Shown: positions 1-12,431 of the stretch, piece by piece
Layout: every line of letters begins with the position of its first letter
Numbering within the stretch: the first letter of the stretch is position 1
Assembly (NCBI GenBank): GCA_025531455.1
Contig: JAMYHL010000035.1
Span: forward strand, 62,001 to 126,000
Direction: 5' to 3'
Source: Apiotrichum sp. Y4204
Lineage: Eukaryota > Basidiomycota > Tremellomycetes > Trichosporonales > Trichosporonaceae
Length of the DNA: 64,000 nucleotides
Notes under the pieces: generated by a model
What the model was told of the DNA's origin: nothing
What the model saw: the letters and a program-made list of their open reading frames with translations, nothing else
The model's database searches: none
Made by a program: the position numbers and the translations under genes

Positions 1-3000
1 CCTGATGGTTCAGCGACAGTGATGATCGAAGTCAGGCACTTTGATCCCCGCGAACGTTGGAGCCTCATGAATCACGACACATCCGCCCTTCTATTACGGA
101 CCTGAGTTGACATTTCCACAAACGCGATGCCCTTGCAGACACGCTTGACAGGATCCCAGGGAAGGTTGAGCCCGACAATATTTCCGTACTGTGATGTGTT
201 AGTTACGGCAATGTGGAAACTGCCCTGGCAGCACTTGCCGTCTACAAAGCAGGCGTACCTTTGCGAACAGCTGGTGCAGGGCATTCTCAGTCGACTTGCT
301 GTTGAGTCCACCAACAAAGAGTGTGGAGTTGGACTCATCACTGCGCTTCTTCTTTGCCGATGGGTCCGAGATCACCACTGTCATCCCGAACTCGCCCCCG
401 TCCGGCTTGAAATTGTGCAGCACCAAAGCCTCCTGTGCAGATGCCTAGCGCTGTTAGCCCGAGCTGTTCCTAGATGACAATAAGGTCTACTCACAGGGGA
501 TTCCATGGTGATGTAACAGAACCGCCGAGAATCAGCAAATTTCCGACTGGGCCACCGAGTTTGCAAAATTCTGCCGTACTAATTACTCGTTAATGACGAT
601 CTCGTTTGCCCTCTAGGATCACACGTACCTGAGAGAACAGCTTTCGCAACGCTGCGTCATCTGTGCCTCGACCGAAATTTGTCACAAACAGTGTCGATCG
701 CCATAGCATGGCCACATGAATCTCGTTCCCATCCAGTTTTCTTCTGTCCTTTTCGAGAACGCCGGGTAGAGCATCGGCAAAACGGAATTCCACTAGAGCA
801 ACCTCTGTATCCCTGTCGTCGTCGCTGGGAAGAATTGTACATTCCCGGACTTTGCCCCACTACAATCCGTGTCAGCGTGGCGGTCATGATTGCCCTGGTT
901 AATGTCAACAAGAGCACTCACATTCTCGAAGAACTGTTGAACTCGCTCAGCGGTGGTGCCTTGCTTCAGCCCAGTTACTAGGATGGTGGTATTCTCGCGA
1001 TCACTGACGGCGTCAGCATGGGGGCGGGTCCCTAATGACTCACCGTTTGATATGGGGAACGCCTTCGGATTCATCGTTGGTAGCTGCAGGTAGCGCGGCA
1101 TTGTCATGGACTGGCTCGGTATGTTGTTTCACCGCTGCCGAAATTGTGACAGCCTCTGCGGCCTCAGCACCAGTAACAGCTGACGCCTCAGGCGCCGCCG
1201 CAGCGTACGCCTCTGCTGCGAGACGGTACTGCTCTGCAGCGGCGATCTGCTGCTTTTCTGCCTCCTGTTGTCTCCTGCGATTCACTTTCGCTTGCTCCTT
1301 GTCGATTCGTCTCCGAGCGTCAACAACGGTATCCACAGTGCCGTGGATGTTCTCAAACAGAAGGAAGGCGTCATAGACAGCCTCGGGCCAGTCGAGATCT
1401 GTCCGTGCAATCGACTTTTGATACGTCGCACGGGTGGCCTCAAAGTCCCCGGTTTGCGCTTGAGCCTGGGCCACCAGAATGACCCGTTGATACGAAGACA
1501 AGCGGGATTTGATCGGCTGATCGAGGACGGCAAGGACGCCGGGGAGTAGCTCCGGAGCCGCATTCTCGGCCTGCAAGGTGAGCACGACTACAGTAATGGT
1601 TACTTACCCAGGCAATAAAGAACTTTTCCAGTCGAAGCGAAGCATCACCGTCCTTGTGGTCTATCTGAGTTAGCTTTCATAACGACTTCGATATGCTTAC
1701 GGTGTAAAACGGTCTCCAGGGCTGTCGTGAGGTTCACGAACACTGGATGCTCAACTAAATGGTCAGTATCTTTTAGACTTCGTTACATACGTGTAGGTTC
1801 AATAGAGTGGAATCGCCTGTGAAGGATCGCTGCATGGCAGAAGAGCACGTCAACGAGAGCAGATATCGGTTGTTGGTTTCCGGTCATGATGTTCGTTGCT
1901 TTTTCTACCGAGGTCTCGATTGCCGGAATCTCGTTGTTCTTCTCCTGAGGCTGTCAGCAGTTGAGAGAAACTTGACGGCCACTTGAACTCACAAGAGCAA
2001 TCAGGCGACGCGACCACAGGTCACCGCTAGTGGGACACCCTTTCACTGCGCGTTCTAAAACTCGGAAAACCTCTGTTTCCTTTTCGCTGGACTTGTCCTC
2101 ATCCTGAGCGATCAGCAACGGACACGCTCGATTGTTTCTTCTCGTTCCACAAACTCACCACATAATCCACGTAACGAGCCCACATCAGCGCCTCAGCACG
2201 CTTGTACGCGTTGGCAGTTTCAACCATGCTGACACTCTGTCCTTCCATCGCAGCCGCATCTCCGTTGAAAGATGCCCCCTTCGCCGCGGCAGCGGCATTG
2301 CTGTACGCCAGCAGTACCCGCTCGAAAATCGCTCGCACGAAAAGAGGATCCTGTCGGGGACCATGCTTGTATTTCGGGTTCTTAGTCATCGGGTCGGTTT
2401 CCCAATCAAGATATGCCACAAGCACGGCAAGATGGGTGCTCGAGTCATGGCTGGCCTATAATATCAGAATGAACTGTCCGCGGAAACATTCAGGACACCT
2501 ACCAATTGGTCCTCGAAGTCCTCACGAGTGCGTCCTCGACGCTTCTCCGACAACTTCTTCTTCGCCAATTGCGAAGCCTCCGTCACTTTGACCATCCGCG
2601 CCTCGTACTCCTCTGGGCAGTGCGCGGAGAGGAACGTCGAGTATGCGCTAGAAGTCGCATCGAGGGTGGCATGGGGAATCTGTAGACGGGAAAGATACAG
2701 CTCGTGAATACGCTGCATCTGTTCCGTTCTGCGTTGTATGTCAACATGAGTTCTATTAGAACAGCTACAATCACGCACTTATCGCTGCTGTTGGAGGACT
2801 CCAGAACCGCGAGTTCCCAGTCCATGGCCGCCTGCCAAACTGCTTGACTCTGACCAAGAAGACCAGACGCAGCATCGACGATGGCCCATATCATCGCCCG
2901 AATCTCTTCATTGTCCAGCTGCGCGATGACATCGGCATCTCCATTCAGCTTGCCATACGTCGATTGCTCCATGTCTGTCGGAAACTGAGATAGAGCGACG

Positions 3001-3445
3001 AGAAACTCGACATGACGCTTGTATATGGCGGCAGCTGAGGTGAGATCGTGAGATCAACAGCATACTGCACGTCACTTACATGAGTATTCCCTCTCGGCTT
3101 GATCAAACAGCTCCAGTATGTCGGCAAACGCCTCGAGAGTTACCTCCGTTGTGTGCTGGATCTTGGCATCGAGGAACTTGGTCCAAAGCGCTGCGGCAAT
3201 CAGAACCCGTCATCGTCGCCCAGACTCTACTTACCTTCTCCGAGAAAAGCTAAATTTTGTGCAGACTCGACTGCACCCGTCGCCTCGTCCATCATGCCAA
3301 GTTGGACCATGAGGTCGACTTGTCGCTGGAGAAGGCGAACATTGTATGGGTGCTGCTCGATCTCGTCGATAAGGGTTCCAAGCTCATCCACAAGTTTCTG
3401 GGTCGCTGCCACCTCGTCGACCGGTATGTTTTCGTCGATATCCAT
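1..3445 (-). CDS. PRP24: U4/U6 snRNA-associated splicing factor PRP24/SART3, C-terminus beyond window
   Basis: Probable U4/U6 annealing and recycling factor of the spliceosome (nucleus). Exons read on the minus strand: 3445-3235, 3190-3080, 3034-2779, 2728-2503, 2455-2159, 2103-1993, 1950-1791, 1754-1701, 1660-1608, 1570-1044, 1003-922, 859-629, 578-495, 444-259, 188-102, with the next exon starting at base 1. That gives 892 codons in frame. Residues about 20-580 are helical, HAT-repeat-like (for example VWQAAMDWELAVLE). An Ala/Glu-rich coiled segment follows at about 600-660. RRMs begin near 672 (TTILVTGLKQG), 750 (STLFVTNFGRG, with RNP1-like RRFCYITM) and 841 (STLFVGGLNSK, with KGIAFVEM). 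HAT plus RRM order matches human SART3 and fungal Prp24. The start at MDIDENIPVDE is the first ATG of the open exon. All visible introns are 36-100 nt. The C-terminal Lsm-binding motif would lie outside the window. Confidence 0.92.
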
Positions 3446-6400
3446 TCTAGATCACAGGGAATGGCGAAGATGATGAAGATGATAAGAGAGATTAACCACA
3501 CGACCTGGTGTGCACCAACTGGCCAACTGGATTATTTACTCGGCTCTTTCTTGTAGAGTGTGTTCACATTGGAAACGCGTCACAGCTCACGGTTCATAAA
3601 GTCACGTGACTATGTTTAAGACAAGTGTCTGTTACGTAAGTGACATGCCTCGTGGCCCGCCCCCCCATGGCCCCCATACCCTTGGATTCGGAATCCGGGC
3701 CGGCGAGCCGATGTTTTCGACTGCCAGCTTCCAGCAATCTGTGATGAGATGGGCTGAGCTCCGTCAGGTTCTCGGCCTCTCGGGAACACTACTCCTGTTT
3801 ATGGTATATGAGAGAAGCAGGCTCAGCAGGCGTTACCACATATATTCAGCTAGTGACTGTTACGATAGGGGAGGGATTGTCTCGGGGCACGAGAACTGGG
3901 CCCTTGTGGCGGTACTCATTTGGGTTAGCATGTGGGTCGTGACCGTCCCGCTCCTTAACTTGCGGATTCCAGCACAACGCTAACTTCCCTCTTCCGGAGG
4001 CAGAGTAATATACAGGGCGATCAGACTAGCGCTACGTCTGACGAGAACAACCGTGACCATTCTTGTGGTCGCGAGGGTGGTTTAGATACACACTTCTGGT
4101 GACAGTCGCGCGATCGCGCCGCCCGGGATCCCACTGTAGAGGCAGCGCATGTAGCACGAAATCTTGGGGGGCGGATCAATTCGGGGGTAGTCATTGGCAC
4201 GGGGGGTTTTACAATAACGTGAAGTGATAACGTGAATGCCCAGCTTATTTTCCCGAGCACAAGGACTTTCGACTTGGAGATTGCGAGATCGAGATGCGCA
4301 AGATGAGGACCAAGTAAGGGTGATCGAAATGTGAAACCCACGAAGTCGACAACGGCATGCGCTGTCGACAACCCGCTGCAACCCGGTTCATACACGCAAA
4401 CACTAATCATTCAAACGGGCACCGCGTTATCCCAGAAAGGAAGTTGGTAGATTGGTCCGCAAAGTCTGCGGAACAAAGTTGGACAAAGTAGGCAAAGGAA
4501 CGGGAGCGTTACTGTACGCATGTACGCAGCCGTACGTACTAGATTGCAGAATTACAGACTGCTCCCGAAAGTGTCGGGGTCATCGGTTTTGTAGATTTGC
4601 GCACTTGGAACAGACATGACAATACAATGCACTGACATTCACAATGTCTCGCGTCTCTCGGAACCTGGCTCGTGTACTTCGTGTGCCTTCCATCAGGCTC
4701 GAATCTTCTACAACTCGCTTGGACATTGTCGAACCCCATATCGCGCAGATCGCGGCATGTTGTCAACCACATGTCTAGCAATCTTGCAGCGCGCAGCGCA
4801 ACCTCGTGATCTACTTTTTGAGATTAGGGTATGAGGATATTCAGGGTCAAGGGCCGGGGAATGGAGAACGGAGGTTAATAGCCCTCACAAACATTTCTTC
4901 CCAAGATGAACGAGTCGAGTCGTTTCTTGGGAGCATTTCCAAATCGACGGCGTTGTGTTTGTCAGTGTCTCGCGGTTCTCTGGATCTCTGGAGGTCATAA
5001 AGTGAGAGACCACACAGCACGCGACTTTACACGCCATATGTTATGGGCCAGGCGCCACTAACCGCTGTGAAGTCAGGGAGCGCAGATTTACAAACCTCAG
5101 GTGGGAAGCTCGATCGGAAAGAGGCAACATGATATCCTGCGCTAACAACCACTACAAGCAGGGCAGAAGCAGAACAGGGTGCACGCGCAATCTGTGAGCC
5201 TGGTAGCCTGGGGATCTTGGAAGCTCGAAAGAGGGAGGTTAGAGGGAACTGGCCATCCTGGTGGCCTGGTGGCCTGGCGAGCACTACCTTGGTACCTTGG
5301 GCCTCTTGGTGTTCACGTTGGGCATGCAGCCAAGGAAAAAAGACGCAGGGAAAAAGATGCCCAGGATCTAAATTACTGATGGGAGCTTGTTCCTGTTACG
5401 TCAACACCCCGGTGCCAGGGCCGGGCCAATTCTTCGGCTGTAGCTGGGTGGGCATTTTGGGCACAACGTAGCCTGGAGACACGACACTGTTCAAAGATCA
5501 GACGCCCAGAGGCCGAAGCACATTCGTCGTCTTGGTCTTGGTCGTGGACTGTGACAACCAAACCCCCACTGTGGCCGCTACCCGCCGATTCCGGATTCTT
5601 CGGCACTCCCAATCCTAGGGTTTCCCATCACCAAGTCTAACATAATTGCATGAGGCTCTGACCTCATTGATCAGTATGCTCCGACCAAGAATTGTCTCGG
5701 GATGATGTGAGAAGACAGGATCGTAGGCTAACTGCCCGAGGATGTTTCAAACGGATTGGCCACACCATGTTCATGTTCGGTTCTCGAGGCTGCTCTAACA
5801 AGCTCAAGCGCATCAGGTGGCAGTGATGGAGAGAGGTTTTGCCCCATTAGGGCAGCGAGCAGCCTTCCAGGAGCCAGGGCAGGCGATGCAAGAATCGCAG
5901 ATCCGGAGTTTCAGCGGTAGAGGACAGAGCGTTTGTGGTATACATACGATGGAGAAGGGGCGGCGGAATGATCAGACCTGCGTACGCCCCTCGGCCCTCG
6001 GGTTCTCATCACATACAGAAGTCAACCTGCCAGGAGCAGCATAGCGGAATGAGGGAGCGGGAGTTCACTACGGAAAGATCGGGTGCTGTTCTGTAGCTGA
6101 TGTGGGACGTTGGATTTGAACCAACTTGTTCTCGTTGGAGCCGGTGGATGCGCACAGGGCAACGAGACGACAGCAGCCGGTAATGCAGCGGAATGGAACA
6201 CCTCGAGGGCAGGGAGCCAAAAGGAATGAGAACCCGAAAGAACCTGGATAAACATGCCCTCCAATATCTGGACAGAACAGTTGTACCGAGATTTGGAACA
6301 ACGCCGGGTTTGGGCTCGGATGAACAACCAAGGTAGACCAAAGGAACTCACAGATCCCAGGGCTCCCCAGGGTTTTGGTCAAAGTGTTGCATGCACATCT

Positions 6401-6660
6401 GGTTACGATCCCGACACGTTCTTAGCCGCAACCTACTATAGGCGCATATAAGCAGGATTGTGGTCGTAGAAGCCGTGAATTGTAGTAGCAATAGCACGGC
6501 TAGCACGGCACGACGTCCTGTTTTTGTCTCCAATTTCCCTGTTTTATCGACCGAAGAGACCAAGTGAACACGAGCGAGCGCATTATTCAGATATTCGGCG
6601 GACACAGGCGCGAAACGACAAGCAGGGAAGAGCTCTAAAACTCTAGTAGCCGGTACCTGT
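3446..6660. other. Gene-free interval upstream of PRP24
   Basis: No gene seen. Open frames here are at most 129 codons, overlap on both strands, lack splice-consistent extensions and resemble no family I know. The interval includes the PRP24 promoter (E-box palindrome at 3601-3610). Near 5245-5280 a GGTGGCCT-like unit is repeated. A sequence near 6105-6125 resembles the T-arm of a tRNA read on the minus strand, but no cloverleaf can be built around it. Confidence 0.6.
3601..3610. promoter_or_regulatory. Palindromic E-box GTCACGTGAC upstream of PRP24
   Basis: Perfect 10-bp palindrome with a CACGTG core, 156 bp upstream of the PRP24 start codon. CACGTG is bound by basic helix-loop-helix factors such as Cbf1 in fungi. 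A role here is inferred from position and motif only. Confidence 0.45.
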
Positions 6661-8622
6661 GTAGTGAATCTCACCACTCTACCTACCCCGACTGCCGATC
6701 AGCACCCCCCCCCCCCCCCCCCCCGCGGCCCCCCCCCCCCCCCCCCCGCGGTCATCCTTTGCCTTTGGCTGCGCACTCCTGTACGTAGTGTGCTGCAGTT
6801 GATCATCCCGCTTTCCCTCAGCTATTCACTTTTGTCAAGAAAAAAGCAGGAAACAACTCAGTCGTCTCACACCTCGATCCGTCATATCCTCATAGCACAG
6901 TCAACCTCAGAAGACTCCTCCTCCTCTCCAAGCCTTGCAAGCCTCCGGGGTCTCTCTCATTCCCTGAACATCATCATAGCCAACAGGTCAACAGATTTCT
7001 GCTGCGAGACCGCGCGATCCAACACTCGCACGGATCCCTCACGCACGGTGCACAACGCTACCAGCGATCCGACGATCCCGACGATCCCGACGATCCAGAA
7101 GCAAGTAGCCGTGACCATTGCTACCACGCGGTGTTGCCCAGTCTGATCGTCATAGCTCTGCACTGGGTCACTGGATCACTGGATCTGGGCGCATCGCCAG
7201 AGCTCGATCCCGCGACATCTGCGATCCTCTTGCAGCCCTTTAGCCTTCTTCGGCCTCTTCGCCTCTTGGCCCCTTGGTGACCTGATCCACCCTTTCGCCT
7301 TCGCCTGTACGAGTCAAAAGCCACTCTCTGGCTCTCCAGCGATCCACCTGGGTCTCCGCGGCATTCACTCTTCTTTGTCGGTCAACTTGCATCCAAGTAC
7401 CCTCGACATCCCTTCGATCCTGTTCCCAAGCTAGGGCATTCCTCACCGGATATCTGCATCCTAAAATCACTCTGGCACATTTGTTACCGTGTAGTCTACT
7501 CCCCACCCCTTCCCCTACCCCGAGACATTTACACTCTTTGTTTGAGATATTCATAGACGCATTGCCCCCTCCAGACGCCCCACTCAAATTCTCTGGCCAG
7601 CCAGCGAGTTCGCACCCTTTGCGCCATTCGATATCTTCCGCATCGCGCGCACACCACATCGCACACACACACAAGTCTACAGCCCTGCTCCCCTTCCTCC
7701 CAGCGGCCCAGCTCCCTCCCGATCGCTGGCGATATACAGCGACGCACAGACCACCCAGTGATTGAATCATTCAGCGCTCCTTCCTGCGCTGGTCCCTACT
7801 TGTGATTCTCGTCCTCTCGCTCGCTCGCTCTTCGAGCCTCGTTTCTGTCCATCGCACGGTCCGCATACGTTGACGGTCACGATCCCACGGCGCTGACAGT
7901 CCCCACGTCCATCCTGGTTCCATTTCGCCCTGCTCGCCCCTTCCTCATTTCTCCTCTTACGACGCTGGCACTCGCTCCCCTGTCCGTTATCCCCCCTCAC
8001 TCTTCTGCCTCCCTCTTCTTTCTTGGCTCTCCTCCACTTCTTTAACGCCTCCTGTGTAAACGCGTAATCCCCGGCAAGAGAGGCACTCCTCCTCCGTGGC
8101 CCCGTGGGACATCGACAGCATCCGCTTCTTGGTCTGGAATTGTCTGTGTATCGTGACCTTTAAGCTCGTTGCATCTTGACAAACTCTTCTGAGGAAGCCA
8201 TACCTATCTGCTTAGGCCCCTCGGCCCCTCGTCCGCCCCTGAACTGCAAGTGTGGGTCCTTTTCTGCTTTTGAACTTGCAGCTTGCAGCTTGCGGTTCTT
8301 GCAGTTTTCAAGATCGACAGACTTTTGCCTTTTTTCTTTTCTGGACGCGTTCCGTTCCTTGCATCAGTTCCTTCAACGCCTCATTTGTCTCGCCACATCC
8401 TGTTCTTTTGGGTCTCGTGAACCTCATATCTCATCTCGCGGTCAAACAGTCGCTTTGATCTCGACTGTTTTGTGTGGCACGGAAGTGAAATCGGGTCGCG
8501 TGAAGTCAATCGTCCCGCTCCCTTCAGCTCGGTCATCCTGTGCGGATATCCTGCATTGATCATCTCATCAGCTCGGGAGCAACCTCTCGACATCTGGTGG
8601 TGTTCACAGTGCCTGTACAACC
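6661..8622 (+). promoter_or_regulatory. CT-rich promoter and long leader of the RRM-YTH gene
   Basis: From about 6780 to the ATG at 8623 the plus strand is strongly C+T rich (runs such as ctcctcctctcc and cctcttcgcctcttgg), the composition seen just before start codons elsewhere in this window. The region starts with the double poly-C tract at 6705-6751. Many short upstream ATGs would be present if it were all transcribed. Transcription start and any leader intron cannot be fixed from sequence. The 176-codon frame on the opposite strand (7240-7770) looks like a composition artefact. Confidence 0.5.
6705..6751. repeat. Double homopolymer: C20-GCGG-C19-GCGG
   Basis: Two poly-C tracts (6705-6724, 20 C; 6729-6747, 19 C), each followed by GCGG, so that each ends in the palindrome CCGCGG. 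The complementary strand is two long G-runs able to form G-quadruplexes, and the C strand could form i-motifs. It lies about 1.9 kb upstream of the RRM-YTH start codon. Run lengths in such sequence are prone to assembly error. Confidence 0.9.
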
Positions 8623-11510
8623 ATGGCATCGGCTGCATCACCGGATCGCAGCTCCCCTCACTCGACTTTGGATTCTTCGAAACAGACCCGAGGCTCTACA
8701 TCTGGTCGTGGAAAGAAGAGTGGCGAGGGTCAACTGTCCAAAGAGAGCGCACTGCAAGAAGCAGGTGAGTAAGCCCGCTTATCAATACGACGGCTTCCTC
8801 TGGGTTCCAGTGTACTATCATCCCCCCGATCTCCCAACCACCGTCGCCACCGCTCGATATTGACTGTCCCCAGTAACCCAATCCTCTCCGCCCCTGCCCT
8901 TGACATCTTCTGGTGCGACCAGCAATGATTCATTGGCATACCAAGCATATCCACGACAGCTACCTGCAATGACGAATCCGGATGAGCAACGCCAGAGGCA
9001 GCTCTCGGTCCACATGCCCCCGCCTCATCCCCATGCACCCGGATTCACACCGACCGATTCCTCACACTTCATGCCTCCTCCGCACACCCTCGGCATCTCT
9101 GGTCTCCCCGAGCAGATGCGCTACGGCGAGCAAGGAGCTTACGGGCCGATGCGACCGGTATACCCCGCACAACTGTACTATGACCCAAACCTTCCAAGCG
9201 ATTACAATGTTGCTCCAGGTCACCCGGCCGCTCCGCCTCCGGCGCATGGAGCTCCCGTCTACCCTTCGATATCGACGGCGCGTACATCCATCACCGCATA
9301 TTCTCCCCAGGCTCCAATTCCACCTCCCTTTCATCCAACAACGCCGCCCGGGCCTCAGGCTGGATGGACGAATTCTGCGCCTTTCTACGGATCGTACAGT
9401 GTTGGTCCGGGACCGCAGGGCCAGCCTCCTATCTCGGATGAAATGGGCCGTCAGTCTGTCCCTTCAGTATATCTCAGCCATGCTCCGACATCGGCCTGGT
9501 CCTCGCCCGTCCTATCGTCTCCATTCCAGTTCTTCAGCCCATTCACGGCGGCTGCGAGCCCACAGATGGATCGCGTAGAGACAATGCCACTCGCTGAACC
9601 TTGGGCACCTTCTCCAACCGGTATTCGACCCCATGGTCGGCCACCGTATCCACCGGGACAGGCTCCGACTGGGCCCGGGCCACATGCCCCACCCAGTGTG
9701 GGCGCGTGGAATGCCCTTTCACCGAACGCAGCCTCCACGATTGACTCCAAACGCCCCTCGGTCAGTACAGCTGTTGAAGAGCCGGCAAAATTGGCACCCG
9801 TACGTCCTCCTCCCGCACACGACAAGGAGCGAAAGGAATACCATCCTCAGCCACCGGCCCGCCGAAGCGAGTGGGTCATGTGGGTTGGCAATGTGTAAGT
9901 GATCAGCAATCCGGCCTCACTGACGCAATCCAGACCGGGCAACGTCGCTCACGAAGAGCTGTGGCGGTTCTTTAACACGACTGTTCCGACAAGCGCTCAA
10001 GGGGCAGCCGAGGCGTGGAGAGGGCCATCGTCCATCTTTTTGATCTCGCGCTCATCATGTGCTTTTGTGAACTTCTCCTCTCAGGCTGATCTTGATCGTG
10101 CTGTTCCTTTCTTTAATGGTCTCTCCCTCCGACCATGGGATAGCCGCTGTCCCCGCATGGTATGCCGCGTTCGTCACAAGGACGATGATCTTAGGGCCGG
10201 CGTTGGCGCCCAACGAGGCGTTGGCATGCACCGGTCTTGGGTTGAACAACACAAACTGGAACGCAAAGACACAGGCGTCTCACCCAAATCCAGTCATCTT
10301 GAGCTACCAGAGGGCGACCACAGTAACCACGAATCGTCGTCGGCCCACAAGAGCTCCGCGAGCTACGCTAGTACAAACTCCAGTTTCCTGGCCCACCACT
10401 TCCCAAAACGATATTTCATTCTTAAAAGCTTGAGCACGCAGGACCTTGAAGACAGCGTCAAAGAGGGAACATGGCGTACCCAGCGTCACAATCAGCCCAT
10501 CCTTGGTGAGTTGACGATGAACAATCGTTTTCTGACAAATCCCAGACCAGGCATTCAGGACCTCGCAAGAGGTGATTCTCATCTTTGGCGCAAACCGGTC
10601 GGGTGAATTCTTCGGGTATGCCAAGATGGCGTCGGCGAGTGTTCGGAGGACACCCGAGCGGCAGAAGGCACGCGGATCATTGAGTCCCAACACTGCGAAA
10701 CAGGGCAGCACCAACCTGTTGACGGTCAGCCCTGGTGGACCCGGAGATTCTCCGCGGACCCTTCGCCGCCACAATCAGCACGGATCCACTCCTGCTCCCA
10801 TTCGTGAGGAAGACGATGGCAGCCAACAAGTTCGATCAGCTACGGATCCCTACCGCCGGTTCTCGTACTTGAACCCCTATGCCCGTGCAGCGTCACCTGG
10901 CCAGTTGGACGAGGACGAGGTACTTCGCATCGCCAATCTTGAAATCTCTGAAGAAGATGGTGCACTACTACGCTCAGAGTCTCCAGATCTCATGGACGAG
11001 ATTACCCGGCGTGCAAGCAACGCAACTTTGGATCCGAACCTGCTTCGCGGCGACCGCAGTGACTCTCGCCTATGGTATTTGTCTACCGTGGAGCACAAGT
11101 CTTCCCTTCAGATCCAGGTCGGTGACCGACACCGCAAGGAAACACTGCCTCGTCGGCCGTCAGAGGTCATTGCGGAACATGCCGAATCGTCTCCGGACTC
11201 TGCCGATCCTCTCGCACCGGCGTTTAAGATTGAATGGATCAAGGTCCGGCCGCTGAGCTTTTCACGTACTCGCCATCTCCGTAACCCTTGGAATGGCGAT
11301 CGCGAAGTCAAGGTTTCACGGGATGGCACGGAAGTTGAGACAAGTAAGTGCACACCTCACGCTGTGTCAGTCGGGGATCTGTTGCTAACTGTGACCACAG
11401 ATGTTGGCGGACAGCTTCTCGCTGAGTGGAGTAAACTTGAACTTGAAAAGGAAGAGGGCGATACGAAGAGTAGCGGTGGCGATCCGAGCTCTCCCGGTTC
11501 CAGCGGTTAA
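8623..11510 (+). CDS. RRM and YTH domain protein, predicted m6A RNA reader
   Basis: Exons 8623-8764, 8874-9894, 9934-10505, 10546-11343 and 11401-11510 give 880 residues. Residues 1-375 are Pro/Ser/Tyr-rich and probably disordered. An RRM starts near 380 (WVMWVGNVPGN) and runs to about 470. The YTH domain starts near 546 (RYFILKSLSTQDLEDSVKEG), with a cage-type Trp in GTWRTQRHNQP and then the core strand EVILIFGANRSGEFFGYAKM. It resumes after a long insertion with FKIEWIKVRPLSF and HLRNPWNGDREVKVSRDGTE, which is YTHDC1-like. YTH domains bind N6-methyladenosine in RNA, so a role in mRNA fate is likely. The insertion (about residues 620-800) is Ser/Arg/Asp-rich and contains SRLWYLS, a possible second cage Trp. 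The ATG sits in a good context (ACAACCATGG). The RRM-YTH pairing is known in fungi; S. cerevisiae Pho92 has YTH alone. Confidence 0.9.
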
Positions 11511-12431
11511 AGCAAGCATCACATGTAGCTTGTGTTTCTGCGACTTTATTCTCTTCACCTGTACACTCTATATCACTACCATTCATGATCTCATCATACA
11601 CACGGATTTATGCATATACGATATCACAGTCGGGGTTTGCTTGAGGGATTGAGGAGCCGCTGGGTTGACATTAACGATGGTTCAGTCCCAGCAGCTCTGC
11701 AGACCACAGTCGCAGGGAACAGTAGATGAGGTTGATCTACTCTGGATACTATGACATCAATTAAGGAAGTTTGTATTCCTGAGAATTGATGTCATACCAA
11801 GAGGAGTAATGAGTTGCACACATTCGACCGTCGGCCAACTGGAGCTGGAGGAATTGGTTTTGACCTATGTAAATAATAAACTAATAGTATTCAGTAAGGT
11901 TAAGCCTAATCCTGGACAAGTTATATGTCCGTTTTTCTAATGGTGCCTTTGATTATTGTTCGATAGGATCGGCAATCGGGGCCTCTTACGTTCCTTTTTG
12001 GTGATGCGGTGATGGCGCGCTCGGATCCGGAGCTGCCGCCTTTCCGCCCGGTCGTCCGTTGCGGCGCCGCCGGGCCTCGTGGGACGGAATGATGATCTAG
12101 GCGGGGGATCATCACACCGGATGACTGGGCCCTAGTCACCTCTCCCGGCGTGCCTCGGTTACAGTGCATCACAACTGGCGCCTGGCCGTGCCGACCAGCT
12201 GACTAGCCTATTAGCCCTGCCTGTCTGCATGCCTTGGCTTGCCTAGCCACCTGGCCATTTGTGGGTACCTTGCACCTTGGTTCTAGGTGGGGTGTGCCGT
12301 TTGTGTCATGCGCCACGACGGTTCTTGGACTCTTTATCGCCAAGACTGTTTAGATTACTTGAACACACACACCCCCATCCACCCTACATCCGTCTTGCCC
12401 ATCCTCCTCAAACACCCCACATCCACCCAAT
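11511..12431. other. Intergenic: YTH 3' flank and promoter of a small gene
   Basis: No gene seen. It contains a strong hairpin at 11750-11796 and an AT-rich patch near 11865-11900. The last 130 bp before 12432 are rich in ACC/CAC and CT, like the leaders of other genes here. Confidence 0.6.
11750..11796. repeat. Long perfect inverted repeat (hairpin) downstream of the YTH gene
   Basis: The left arm TATGACATCAATT (11750-11762) is the exact reverse complement of AATTGATGTCATA (11784-11796). Inside it AGGAA (11764-11768) pairs with TTCCT (11776-11780), leaving the loop GTTTGTA. Outside, TACTC-like and GGAGTA-like sequences continue the pairing imperfectly. It lies 240 bp past the stop codon. 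It could be a 3' structure or the remnant of a small inverted-repeat element. Confidence 0.75.

Noticed and set aside
6080..6200. tRNA-like T-arm (GTTGG-TTCAAAT-CCAAC on the minus strand)
   Set aside because: The 5-bp T-stem is perfect, but no matching acceptor stem, D-arm or anticodon arm can be placed upstream.
7240..7770. 176-codon minus-strand frame
   Set aside because: Gly/Arg-rich shadow of the CT-rich leader of the RRM-YTH gene.
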